DNA of 37,213 nt from Psychroflexus sp. MES1-P1E (GTDB lineage: Bacteria > Bacteroidota > Bacteroidia > Flavobacteriales > Flavobacteriaceae). The translations under genes were made by a program, and so were the position numbers. The DNA lies in contig NZ_PJBS01000148.1 of NCBI RefSeq assembly GCF_002836055.1, positions 1 through 37,213 on the forward strand, written 5' to 3'. The notes under the pieces are model-generated. The model ran no database searches. It had not been told where the DNA came from and saw only the letters and a list, made by a program, of their open reading frames with translations. This document shows positions 16,650 to 24,617 of this stretch, piece after piece (positions within the stretch are counted from its first letter, which is position 1; the number at the start of each line of letters is the position of its first letter).

Positions 16650-17432
16650 TTACTTCCCTTTAAATTCAGGCTTGCGCTTCTCCATAAAGGCGGCAACTCC
16701 CTCTTCATAATCTTCTGTAGATGCAGCTGCGATTTGATACTCCGATTCTAATGCTAATTGTTCTTCTAAGGAGTTATTGAAAGATTTGTTAAGTGCTTTT
16801 TTGGTGTATGCCAAGGCTTTTGTAGGCATCTTTGATACCTTTTTAGCTAAGCTCTCCACTTCCTCATGAAAGGTTTCTATAGAAAAATATTTATAAATCA
16901 TCCCCATACGCTCAGCTTCCACAGCGTCTACTTTATCTCCAAGCATTGCAAGAGCAGAGGCCCTTTGGAACCCGATTAATCGAGGGAGGAAAAATGTACC
17001 TGCTGAATCTGGGATTAAACCAATTTTAGAAAAAGCTTGTATAAAGCTTGCTTCTTCCGAGGCTACTACAATATCGCAGGCTAAAGCAATATTAGCTCCT
17101 GCACCAGCAGCGACTCCGTTAACAGCAGCGATCACTGGCTTTTCTACATTTCTGATTCTGGTGATAATCGGGTTGTAATGGTCATCCAAGATCTTTTTAA
17201 ACCCAGGATTTTGCTCGGGGTCTGTGATTTCTTGTAAATCTTGACCGGCACAAAAAGCTTTGCCTTCTCCAGTAAGCACTATAGCTCTAACCTCATCATT
17301 CTTGATGCAATCGTCTAAAGTATTTTGCAAGTTAAAAGCCATTTCTCTGTTGAAGCTATTGTATTTCTTAGGCCTATTGAACTTAATATAGGCGACTTGA
17401 TCTTGTATATTTAGTAAAATACTAGAATCCAT
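16650..17432 (-). CDS. paaG: PaaG, 1,2-epoxyphenylacetyl-CoA isomerase
   Basis: Crotonase-fold enzyme of 260 residues that converts ring-1,2-epoxyphenylacetyl-CoA to oxepin-CoA. The oxyanion-hole segments CAGQDL (61-66) and GVAAGAGANIA are present. The hydratase glutamates are absent, and D142 in IGLIPDSAGTFFLPRLIG matches the single catalytic aspartate (Asp136) of E. coli PaaG. The sequence ends MEKRKPEFKGK, the usual tail. It lies downstream of paaD across a 276-bp gap that holds GC-rich repeat-like DNA. Confidence 0.94.
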   Translation of the reverse strand: MDSSILLNIQDQVAYIKFNRPKKYNSFNREMAFNLQNTLDDCIKNDEVRAIVLTGEGKAFCAGQDLQEITDPEQNPGFKKILDDHYNPIITRIRNVEKPVIAAVNGVAAGAGANIALACDIVVASEEASFIQAFSKIGLIPDSAGTFFLPRLIGFQRASALAMLGDKVDAVEAERMGMIYKYFSIETFHEEVESLAKKVSKMPTKALAYTKKALNKSFNNSLEEQLALESEYQIAAASTEDYEEGVAAFMEKRKPEFKGK

Positions 17433-17466
17433 TATTTTAGAATTTTTATGAATTTATAGATCGAAA

Positions 17467-17489
17467 AGTTACGAAATTGAGACGTAACT
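17467..17489. promoter_or_regulatory. Inverted repeat upstream of paaG
   Basis: AGTTACG and CGTAACT pair exactly across 9 bases, 35 bp before the paaG start codon. It could be a protein-binding site or an RNA hairpin, but it does not match the palindrome in front of paaE. Confidence 0.35.
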
Positions 17490-17554
17490 AATTTGAATTT
17501 TGCAACTGAGCTTTAGAAATAGAAAACTGAAGGTCACTTAAAAAATTGTAGTTA

Positions 17555-17705
17555 AATAACTTTGTAAAAAGCCGTTTGAGATAAGCCTCGGTTAGGGATT
17601 GAGGCCTTTGTTGGAGCTCTTCTCGTTTTTTTTGATGAGAAAGCGACGGGCGAAAGCGCGACCCCTCCCCATAGCGATAGCGATGAAAGGGGAAACCGCC
17701 AAATT
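17555..17705. repeat. GC-rich intergenic block between paaD and paaG
   Basis: This stretch is clearly richer in G and C than its surroundings and contains AGCGATAGCGATG, GCGACGGGCGAAAGCGCGACC and short CCCC...GGGG complementarity around 17666-17692. It is open in one frame on the minus strand, but the product would be low-complexity and overlap the end of paaD. It resembles the short dispersed intergenic repeats of flavobacteria that I remember; no second copy lies in this window. Confidence 0.35.
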
Positions 17706-17708
17706 CTT

Positions 17709-18206
17709 TTAAGTTAGACATTTGAAATAATCGAAAGTCTCTTCGCAATCCTCACATTTAAACATGGCCTTGCAAGCCGTAGAACCAAATTGACTCACCA
17801 GTCTTGTATTCTTAGACTCACACTGTGGACAAGAAATGACCCGTTTATTTCCTAACAAAGCCTCCTTATCCGAAGTGGCGTCCATTGGAGGGGCTATTCC
17901 ATAATCTCTTAGAGCTTGCTTTCCTTCATCGGTCATCCAATCGGTAGTCCAAGCCGGAGATAAAATGAGTTTAACTTTCGGAATGTAACCGTGTTTCTTG
18001 AGTTCTGTTTTGATATCGTCTCCTATCACATCCATAGCAGGACAACCACTGTAGGTTGGAGTAATTTCCACAAAAACATCTTTCCCCTTCAAATATGCGG
18101 ACCTCACCACACCTAAGTCGATAATGGAAAGCACGGGAATTTCCGGATCCGGAACTGACTTGAGGATCGAAAGGAGTTCTGCTTCTATGTATACATCTTC
18201 AGTCAA
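17709..18206 (-). CDS. paaD: PaaD, epoxidase maturation protein of the MIP18 family
   Basis: A 165-residue protein with an N-terminal DUF59/MIP18 domain (SVPDPEIPVLSIIDLGVVR, PTYSGCPAMDVI) and a C-terminal cysteine set C126, C129, C145, C151, C154, C163, seen as CPQCESK and KCEDCEETF. PaaD is needed for full activity of the phenylacetyl-CoA epoxidase, probably in iron or Fe-S delivery to the complex. The frame has a TAG stop just upstream, so the first usable start is TTG at 18206; the protein from there has the usual length. It follows paaC by 89 bp. Confidence 0.93.
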   Translation of the reverse strand: MTEDVYIEAELLSILKSVPDPEIPVLSIIDLGVVRSAYLKGKDVFVEITPTYSGCPAMDVIGDDIKTELKKHGYIPKVKLILSPAWTTDWMTDEGKQALRDYGIAPPMDATSDKEALLGNKRVISCPQCESKNTRLVSQFGSTACKAMFKCEDCEETFDYFKCLT

Positions 18207-18295
18207 AAGCTATAGTGAATTTAGAAGTTTATAAATAAAATTGCTGGATTAATACTTTAAATTTTAAGTATCCTACTTAATTTAAGACCTAAGAC

Positions 18296-19051
18296 TTACC
18301 ATTTCATATCGGGGTAAGTGCGTTGCATAAACTGCATGTCGGATAAAATATATCCCATATGTTCTGAATGTATTCCTTTTTTTCCTCCTTTTTGAAAATA
18401 TTTTACCTCGGGGATTTGAAGTTTACATTCCTTTAGCAAACTCTTTACCATTGTATAATACTCGGATTTCAACGTTGAATTATCCACTCCAAAACCAGCA
18501 TCAGCAACAACTTGGTCATCTTTTGTCATATGAAACAATTCATCGGTAAACACCCATAAATCATTAACGGCCTGTTGAGTTTTCTGTTTACTTTCATCAG
18601 TTCCATCTCCAAGCCTTTTTAACCAATCTCCAGAAAATCGCTTGTGATAGGACACTTCTTTTAAACTCTTTTTAGCGATGGCTTGAAAGTTGACATTCTT
18701 GGATTTCTCTAGTTCTTTTAAAAGTAAATAGTGAAACACGTCGAAGAAATACTGTCGAACAATGACATAAGCGAAATCTGTATTTGGCTGTTCTACCAAA
18801 AGGACATTTTTATATTCTCTTTCTTTTCTTAAAAAAGCCACATCATCTTCAGTGATATCTTTTGGGGACAATTCGGCTACGTATTGATAATAACTCCGGG
18901 TTTGCCCTAATAAATCCAAGGCTATATTTGTTAATGCAATATCGGTTTCCAAAGTAGGCCCGTGACCGCACAATTCTGAAATACGCTGACCTAAAATCAT
19001 CGAGTTATCAGCGATACCATGAATATAATGTATTAAATTTTCATTTGTCAT
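18296..19051 (-). CDS. paaC: PaaC, structural subunit of phenylacetyl-CoA epoxidase
   Basis: A 251-residue ferritin-like four-helix protein. It pairs with PaaA in the multicomponent epoxidase but lacks a complete di-iron ligand set, as known for PaaC. Recognisable segments are DNSMILGQRISELCGHGPTL, LALDLLGQTRSYY, KREYKNVLLVEQPNTDFAY and SYHKRFSGDWLKRLGDGTDES. It lies between paaB and paaD with a 39-bp gap to paaB. Confidence 0.94.
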   Translation of the reverse strand: MTNENLIHYIHGIADNSMILGQRISELCGHGPTLETDIALTNIALDLLGQTRSYYQYVAELSPKDITEDDVAFLRKEREYKNVLLVEQPNTDFAYVIVRQYFFDVFHYLLLKELEKSKNVNFQAIAKKSLKEVSYHKRFSGDWLKRLGDGTDESKQKTQQAVNDLWVFTDELFHMTKDDQVVADAGFGVDNSTLKSEYYTMVKSLLKECKLQIPEVKYFQKGGKKGIHSEHMGYILSDMQFMQRTYPDMKW

Positions 19052-19090
19052 TTGATAGTGTCTTATAAAGTTGAAGGAGAAAACACCTTT

Positions 19091-19375
19091 CTACATGTGT
19101 TCAATATCGTCTGGTAAGTCATAAAATGTAGGATGACGATATGCTTTGTCTGTTGCTGGTTCAAACATTTCTTCATTATCATCGGGATTGGAGGCTTTTA
19201 TATTTATGGATTCTACCACCCAAATACTTACCCCTTCATTTCTTCTCGTATAAACATCTCTCGCATTTTTGAGAGCCATCTCTGCATCTGGGGCATGTAA
19301 GCTTCCGAAATGGCGATGTTCTAAGCCATTTTTACTCCTTACAAATACTTCCCAAAGCGGCCAGTTCTTTTTCAT
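19091..19375 (-). CDS. paaB: PaaB, small subunit of phenylacetyl-CoA epoxidase
   Basis: A 94-residue protein with the family opening WPLWEVFVRSKNGLEHRHFG and GSLHAPDAEMALKNARDVYT. PaaB bridges PaaA-PaaC dimers in the epoxidase complex and has no known catalytic residues. Length and location between paaA and paaC are canonical. Confidence 0.96.
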   Translation of the reverse strand: MKKNWPLWEVFVRSKNGLEHRHFGSLHAPDAEMALKNARDVYTRRNEGVSIWVVESINIKASNPDDNEEMFEPATDKAYRHPTFYDLPDDIEHM

Positions 19376-19421
19376 ACCTATTTTGTTAATAATCGATTTC
19401 TAGTCATTGCACTAGTCTGAA

Positions 19422-20405
19422 TTAGACAGCCTGTTTTGCCTCTTGGCTTTCGGCTTGTTTTTCAGCATAGGCTACAGCGGCATCTCTTACCCATTCTCCG
19501 TTATCCCAAGCCTTTTTTCTAGCAGAAATTCTTTCCTTATTACACATCCCGTGACCTTTTACCACTTGCCAAAATTCTTCCCAGTCTATCTCTCCGAAAT
19601 CGTAATGACCCGTTTCGTTATTGTATTTCAACTCTGAATCTGGAATGTTTAAGCCAATAATATCTGCTTGAGGAACTGTTTGGTCAATAAACTGTTGACG
19701 CAACTCATCATTTGTCTTGCGTTTGAGTTTCCATATCATGGATTGCTCTGTGTGTGTAGATTGCTCATCGGTTGGACCTAGCATCATTAAAGCTGGCCAC
19801 CACCATCTATTCAAGGCATCTTGCGCCATGTCTTTTTGTTCTTGAGTTCCGTTGCAAAGGGTCATCATGATCTCATAACCTTGTCTTTGGTGAAAACTCT
19901 CTTCTTTACAAACTCTCACCATTGCTCTGGCATAAGGTCCAAAAGAGGTACTACAAAGCGGCACCTGATTAATAATTGCTGCGCCATCCACTAACCAGCC
20001 AATCGCACCCATATCTGCCCAAGTTAAAGTAGGATAGTTAAATATGCTTGAATATTTTGCTTTACCAGAATGCAACTGCTCGTAGAGTTCTTCTCTAGAA
20101 ATTCCAAGGGTTTCACAAGCGGAATAAAGGTATAAGCCATGACCTGCTTCATCTTGGACTTTAGCTAAAAGCGCTACTTTTCTCCTTAGAGACGGTGCAC
20201 GTGAAATCCAATTTGCTTCTGGAAGCATCCCTACTATCTCAGAGTGGGCATGCTGGGAAATTTGACGGATATGTGTTTTTCTATATTTTTCTGGCATCCA
20301 GTCTTTTGGTTCAATCTTTCCATCACGAGCAATCTTAGCATCAAACATCTCTTCCAAACTTCGGATTTGGTCAGCATTAGCAATCTTCTTTTCTGTATGA
20401 CTCAT
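19422..20405 (-). CDS. paaA: PaaA, catalytic di-iron subunit of phenylacetyl-CoA epoxidase
   Basis: The oxygen-activating subunit that inserts one oxygen atom into the ring of phenylacetyl-CoA. Di-iron ligand motifs are visible: E86-A-G-H89 in [12 protein letters not shown] and E169-S-F-H172 in [12 protein letters not shown], with further conserved text [12 protein letters not shown] and TFGPYARAM-like [11 protein letters not shown]. At 327 residues it is slightly longer than E. coli PaaA (about 309), mainly at the ends. It follows paaE by 72 bp and begins at ATG. Confidence 0.96.
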   Translation of the reverse strand: MSHTEKKIANADQIRSLEEMFDAKIARDGKIEPKDWMPEKYRKTHIRQISQHAHSEIVGMLPEANWISRAPSLRRKVALLAKVQDEAGHGLYLYSACETLGISREELYEQLHSGKAKYSSIFNYPTLTWADMGAIGWLVDGAAIINQVPLCSTSFGPYARAMVRVCKEESFHQRQGYEIMMTLCNGTQEQKDMAQDALNRWWWPALMMLGPTDEQSTHTEQSMIWKLKRKTNDELRQQFIDQTVPQADIIGLNIPDSELKYNNETGHYDFGEIDWEEFWQVVKGHGMCNKERISARKKAWDNGEWVRDAAVAYAEKQAESQEAKQAV

Positions 20406-20477
20406 AGCGTTTAGTTTTTAAAATTCAATTTTACTTTATCCTTTTTTATAATATGCCGCTGTTCGACTATCTAAGTT

Positions 20478-21551
20478 TTAGACATCAAAATCAACAGTAA
20501 CCTTATCTGATGTTGGAACTGCTTGACAACTCAAAACATAGTTTTGAGCTACTTCATTTTTATCCAAGGCATAATTGACTTTCATCTCTACATCACCTTC
20601 CATCACTTTACATTTACAGGTGCTACACACACCCCCTTTACAAGCGAAGGGCAAGTCTGCTCCAGCTGCTAAAGCAGCATCTAAAATATTATCAAAGTCC
20701 TTGGTCATTGCAAAGTGAAACTCTTTCCCACCGTCTAAGATAGTAATTTGAGTGCCATCTATCCTTTTGGCCATCGCTGCTTCTGTACGCTTCTTATCTT
20801 CTTCAGAAAGACCTGTTACAAAAAGTTCATAATGAATATGATCTTTACTTAACCCCAAGGTAGACAATTCATCTCGAATCATAAAAATCATCTTCTCAGG
20901 TCCGCAGATAAAAGTCTCATCGACTTGCTCAATATCAAATACCGTGTTGGCTAAAGTTTGGATTTTCTCTGGTGTAAATCTTCCATTGAGAAGTTCTATA
21001 TCCCTTTGCTCTCTCGTGAGAAAATAGAAAATTTCAACTCTTCCAAAATATCGATTTCGCAATTGTTCTATTTCTTCTTTAAATATAATAGATTTTGCAT
21101 TCTTATTTAAATAAAACAGCTTGCAATTCGCTTTTGGCTCTTTGGCGAGGTGAGTTTTAAGCATTGACAAAACAGGCGTAATGCCACTACCAGCTGCAAA
21201 AAATAAAAAGGTTTTTTCTTTATGATCGTCCACCTCAACTCCAAAGTCTCCACTTGGCGGCATGACTTCCAAAACATCATTAGCTTTCAACTCCTGATTG
21301 ACAAATGTTGAAAATTTACCTTCAAAAATTTGCTTAACGGCAACTTTCCATTCGTCATCCACAGGACTAGAACATAAGGAGTAAGACCGCCTGACGTCTT
21401 CTCCGTGGATATCCTTTTTTAAAGTTAGATGCTGACCTTGCTGGTATCGAAACTCATTCTTTAACTCCGCGGGAATATCGAAGGTCACTACTGAGCACTC
21501 TTCAGTCTCCTTGTAAACTTCTTTTACCTTAATCGGAAAAAAACTAGCCAT
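20478..21551 (-). CDS. paaE: PaaE, reductase of phenylacetyl-CoA epoxidase
   Basis: Electron-transfer component that passes electrons from NAD(P)H to PaaA. Residues 1-100 form an FAD-binding barrel with RRSYSLCSSP, 110-235 the NAD(P)-binding part with FFAAGSGITPVLSMLK and FICGPEKMI, and the last 90 residues a plant-type [2Fe-2S] ferredoxin with C304, C309, C312 and C342 (CKGGVCSTC). Length 357 is normal. It is the first gene of the paa run here: a promoter and palindrome lie immediately upstream, with a leader of only about 15 bases. Confidence 0.95.
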   Translation of the reverse strand: MASFFPIKVKEVYKETEECSVVTFDIPAELKNEFRYQQGQHLTLKKDIHGEDVRRSYSLCSSPVDDEWKVAVKQIFEGKFSTFVNQELKANDVLEVMPPSGDFGVEVDDHKEKTFLFFAAGSGITPVLSMLKTHLAKEPKANCKLFYLNKNAKSIIFKEEIEQLRNRYFGRVEIFYFLTREQRDIELLNGRFTPEKIQTLANTVFDIEQVDETFICGPEKMIFMIRDELSTLGLSKDHIHYELFVTGLSEEDKKRTEAAMAKRIDGTQITILDGGKEFHFAMTKDFDNILDAALAAGADLPFACKGGVCSTCKCKVMEGDVEMKVNYALDKNEVAQNYVLSCQAVPTSDKVTVDFDV

Positions 21552-21569
21552 TAATTATAAATTTATAAA

Positions 21570-21599
21570 CAAAACTAACGATTGTTAGTTTATAAACAA
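21570..21599 (-). promoter_or_regulatory. paaE promoter overlapped by a PaaR-like palindromic operator
   Basis: On the minus strand a TTG (21599-21597), a 19-base spacer and TAGTTTTG (21577-21570) fit the Bacteroidota -33/-7 promoter form. The perfect palindrome AAACTAACGATTGTTAGTTT occupies 21572-21591 and covers most of the -7 box. Its core CTAACGATTGTTAG differs at one position from CNAACGNNCGTTNG, the binding consensus I recall for the TetR-type PaaR of Thermus thermophilus. Repression by the TetR protein encoded at 24043-24612, lifted by phenylacetyl-CoA, is the natural reading but is inferred. Confidence 0.75.
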
Positions 21600-21643
21600 T
21601 AAAAATGGTGTTAAAATTTAGAGTCTGCAAATCATATACCTAT

Positions 21644-22201
21644 TTACAGGTACTCTACTTTGGCATCGATAGGAGATTTTCTCTTTCCTTCTAGAAGTTC
21701 ACCATCTAATTTTCCCATATAAAAAAAACCTAAACAGCTTTCACCTTCATTAAAGTTGAAGAATTCATCCAGATGGTTAATAAGAGAAGGAGAGCTCCAA
21801 TACGCACCAATTTTTAATGCTGTACAAGCAAGCCACATATTTTGAACAGCCATCGCAACCGCAGAAATTTCTTCCCATTCTGGAGGTATCCGTTTTGGGC
21901 TTTTTTGAATACAAATAGCTATAACCGTATGGGAATTCTCAAATTTAGAACTGATTTTTTTATTTTTAAAGGAAGAAGGCTTATCCTCTAATTCTGCATT
22001 CTTTTCTATAAGATAATCAGCAAGTTTCAACCTGCTTTCTCCCTGCATAACCTTAAACCTCCAAGGTTCGGTATTTCTATGGGTTGGAGCCCAATTGGCA
22101 GATTCTAAAATTTTCTGCAACTCTTCGTCTGTAATAGGCTGCTTGTTATATTGATTTGGTGAGACTGTTCGTCTTTGCTGAATGAGTTCAAAAATATCCA
22201 T
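21644..22201 (-). CDS. Nitroreductase family oxidoreductase
   Basis: A 185-residue FMN-dependent nitroreductase-fold protein of the short YdjA-like type. The start MDIFELIQQRRTVSPNQY, the segment ANWAPTHRNTEPWRFKV (flavin contact) and LKIGAYWSSPS are typical. The true substrate is not predictable from the sequence. It follows the aminotransferase gene by 3 bp, so the two are likely co-transcribed, and stands just upstream of the paaE promoter. Confidence 0.88.
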   Translation of the reverse strand: MDIFELIQQRRTVSPNQYNKQPITDEELQKILESANWAPTHRNTEPWRFKVMQGESRLKLADYLIEKNAELEDKPSSFKNKKISSKFENSHTVIAICIQKSPKRIPPEWEEISAVAMAVQNMWLACTALKIGAYWSSPSLINHLDEFFNFNEGESCLGFFYMGKLDGELLEGKRKSPIDAKVEYL

Positions 22202-22204
22202 ATT

Positions 22205-23356
22205 CTATTTATTTTGAAAAAATTCTAGAATCGCTTTTTTGATTCTTGTTCTCTCTTCATCGGTAAGATTAGATCCTGATGGTAAGCACAAGCCTACCTC
22301 GAACAGGTGTTCTGCCACTTGACCACCATAAAATGGCATTTTTTCGAAAACAGGTTGTAAGTGCATCGGTTTCCAAAGTGGACGGCTTTCTATATTGTAT
22401 TGGTCTAAATGCAAACGAAGATCTTCTCGACTTATCCCTTTTGTGGGTTCTGGACGGACCGTAATTGCTGATAACCAATGGTTACTGAAAAAATCATTAT
22501 CAGGCTCGGTAAAGACCTCCACTTGGTCAATAGTTTCGAATATCGACTTATAAAAGTGAAACATCTCTCTTCTCAAGCCAACATGCTCATCCAAAACTAT
22601 CATTTGTCCACGACCGATTCCAGCTGAGATGTTACTCATTCGGTAATTGAATCCAACTTCAGTATGTTGATAATGTGGTGCAGCATCTCTAGCTTGAGTC
22701 GAATAATAAACGGTTTTATCTTTTGACTCTTTGTCTGCACAGACCAAAGCACCTCCACCAGAAGTTGTAATGATTTTATTTCCATTGAAGGAAAGTGCTG
22801 CAAACTCTCCAAACGTCCCACAGTTTTTGGATTTATAAGTGGATCCTAAAGATTCAGCTGCATCCTCAATAATAGGAATGTTATATTTCTGTGCAACAGC
22901 TCCTACCTCATCAACTTTATAAGGCATCCCATATAGATGAACTGGGATAATAGCTTTTGGCTTTTTACCTTTAGAAATTCTATCTACAATGGCCTCTTCT
23001 AAGGCTTTGGGGCAAATATTCCAAGTTGAAATTTCGCTGTCTACAAAAATAGGCGTTGCCCCTAGATACATAATAGGATTTGCAGATCCGCAAAAAGTAA
23101 AACTTTGGCAAATCACCTCATCTCCATGACTTACTCCTAACTGGACTAGAGCCAAATGAATAGCTGCAGTACCACTGCTTAATACTCCTATTTGTTTATC
23201 ATTTCCAAGATACTGTTGTAAGTCTTCTTCGAATCCATTCACATTTGGACCTAAAGGTGCAATCCAATTTTCTTCAAAAGCTTTTGCAACAAACTCTTGT
23301 TCTTGGCCTCCCATATGAGGAGAGGATAACCATATTTTTGATAATTCTGAAGACAT
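22205..23356 (-). CDS. DegT/DnrJ/EryC1/StrS-family sugar aminotransferase
   Basis: PLP-dependent aminotransferase of 383 residues that aminates nucleotide-linked 4-keto sugars. The PLP lysine is K194 in FNGNKIITTSGGG, with D165 (PIIEDAAESLGS) contacting the pyridine nitrogen and SGTAAIHLALVQLG near residues 61-74. It resembles PglE / PseC-type enzymes of bacillosamine or related acetamido sugars. The phosphoglycosyl transferase gene begins 11 bp upstream. The required dehydratase and acetyltransferase are not in this window, so the end product cannot be named. Confidence 0.92.
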   Translation of the reverse strand: MSSELSKIWLSSPHMGGQEQEFVAKAFEENWIAPLGPNVNGFEEDLQQYLGNDKQIGVLSSGTAAIHLALVQLGVSHGDEVICQSFTFCGSANPIMYLGATPIFVDSEISTWNICPKALEEAIVDRISKGKKPKAIIPVHLYGMPYKVDEVGAVAQKYNIPIIEDAAESLGSTYKSKNCGTFGEFAALSFNGNKIITTSGGGALVCADKESKDKTVYYSTQARDAAPHYQHTEVGFNYRMSNISAGIGRGQMIVLDEHVGLRREMFHFYKSIFETIDQVEVFTEPDNDFFSNHWLSAITVRPEPTKGISREDLRLHLDQYNIESRPLWKPMHLQPVFEKMPFYGGQVAEHLFEVGLCLPSGSNLTDEERTRIKKAILEFFQNK

Positions 23357-23367
23357 TGAATTTAGAT

Positions 23368-23934
23368 TTAATTAAGGAACGGTAAAAGTATAGTTTTTAG
23401 AAGAATGTTTAGGTCATATACAAATGAAACTTTTTTGTAGTAGCGAAGATTTAACTCTACTTTTTGAGGGAACAAGACTTCGTCATTATAGGCCAGCGGG
23501 TTGCTTTGCTGAGCAAGGATTACTTCTTCATTTGCAAATTGTAAAGATGCTAAACCAGTAATTCCTGGTTTCAATTGAAGAATCAAACGGCTTTCCCCTG
23601 TCAATTTATCATAATACCCAGGAATGTCTGGCCGAAATCCGACAAGACTCATATCTCCTCTTATAACATTAAAAAGTTGTGGAAGTTCATCAATTTTTGT
23701 TTTCCGTATACCCCTCAAAAAGGCATTGGTAGAGGTATTGGTTTTGATCGTTTTAAATTTATACACTGTAAAGTAATGACCCCCCTGCCCTACTCGAGTT
23801 TGATAAAAAATAGGATTGGAAAAATGGATAAGAAAAAGGACTATATAGATTAAGGTCAAAAATGGAAATAGAATAATCACTCCAAAAAGACTTAAAAACA
23901 CATCCAAAAAAGACTTTCCAAACTTCAAATACAT
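23368..23934 (-). CDS. Small monotopic phosphoglycosyl transferase (PglC-like sugar transferase)
   Basis: A 188-residue bacterial sugar transferase that starts glycan assembly by moving a phospho-sugar from UDP-sugar to undecaprenyl phosphate. A re-entrant hydrophobic helix lies at residues 9-37 (LDVFLSLFGVIILFPFLTL), followed by FYQTRVGQGG, the motif KFKTI (usual KFRSM), the catalytic Asp-Glu dyad D82-E83 in KIDELPQLFNVIRGDMSLVG, and the FRPDIPGYY segment. The size is that of the minimal PglC type. It is paired with the aminotransferase gene 11 bp downstream, which probably supplies its amino-sugar. It starts at ATG. Confidence 0.9.
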   Translation of the reverse strand: MYLKFGKSFLDVFLSLFGVIILFPFLTLIYIVLFLIHFSNPIFYQTRVGQGGHYFTVYKFKTIKTNTSTNAFLRGIRKTKIDELPQLFNVIRGDMSLVGFRPDIPGYYDKLTGESRLILQLKPGITGLASLQFANEEVILAQQSNPLAYNDEVLFPQKVELNLRYYKKVSFVYDLNILLKTILLPFLN

Positions 23935-23999
23935 AGACTAAAATAAAAAATACTCAATAAAAACACTCGACTAAATGCATAAATAAATCTGAAGATATT

Positions 24000-24029
24000 G
24001 AGCGTAAAAAAAAAACCTAAAAGACGCTC
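24000..24029. terminator. Hairpin after the TetR gene
   Basis: GAGCGT and ACGCTC pair over 6 bp. On the minus strand the T-rich stretch lies in the loop, so termination is less sure than the form suggests. It separates the tetR gene from the sugar transferase gene. Confidence 0.4.
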
Positions 24030-24042
24030 TTGTGAAATTTCG

Positions 24043-24612
24043 TTACGACTTGACAAGTATCCCTTTTAAAAGAATATCGGTGATGTCTTTTTTTAAGTCG
24101 TTTTCACTTAGATCACTCCGCTTGCGATACCAAAGATGCAAAGTTCTTAAAGTCGACAGGATTGAAAATAAAATAATATCTATATTTTGAAACGCAATCT
24201 CCTTATGCTCAATTCCTTGAGTTATAATACTTCTCAAATCATTTTCATAGGTGTCTCGCATCATTTTAAAATCTTCAAGGTGCTTGCCTTCCAGATGCAT
24301 CCAGTCATTATTGAGAATAGCGATAGCTTCTGGGTTATTTATCGTTAAGTCCACATGATGTTTAATGACGCCTTCTAACTGTGTTTTGGCATCCACATTG
24401 AGGCTTTTTATGATATTCATTTCATGGGTAAAATAACGGGCAACATCCAATACAATATCAGCTAAAATCTCTTCTTTAGAAGAAATATGATTATAAAGGC
24501 TAGCCGCTTTAAAGTCTATTACTTTGGCTAAATCCCGCATACTTACAGATTTGTAGCCTCGTTCTCTAAAAAGGGTTTTGGCAGTATCTATTATTTCTTG
24601 CTTTCGAGTCAT
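24043..24612 (-). CDS. TetR/AcrR-family regulator, likely PaaR
   Basis: A 189-residue transcription factor. Residues 5-48 form the helix-turn-helix (ETR-like IIDTAKTLFRERGYKSVSM, DLAKVIDFKAASLYNHISSKEEIL). The rest is a helical ligand-binding domain with no close catalytic features. It starts at ATG, 5 bp after the GSCFA gene. It stands 2.4 kb from the paaE promoter, which carries a 20-bp palindrome like that of PaaR in Thermus. In Bacteroidota a TetR gene often accompanies the paa cluster. Control of paaE-onward transcription by phenylacetyl-CoA is therefore likely, but not shown. Confidence 0.88.
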   Translation of the reverse strand: MTRKQEIIDTAKTLFRERGYKSVSMRDLAKVIDFKAASLYNHISSKEEILADIVLDVARYFTHEMNIIKSLNVDAKTQLEGVIKHHVDLTINNPEAIAILNNDWMHLEGKHLEDFKMMRDTYENDLRSIITQGIEHKEIAFQNIDIILFSILSTLRTLHLWYRKRSDLSENDLKKDITDILLKGILVKS

Positions 24613-24617
24613 AAGGT

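Noticed and set aside
17488-17748. An 86-codon open frame on the minus strand after paaD
   Set aside because: It overlaps the end of paaD in another frame and runs through the GC-rich repeat-like block; no protein similarity is seen.
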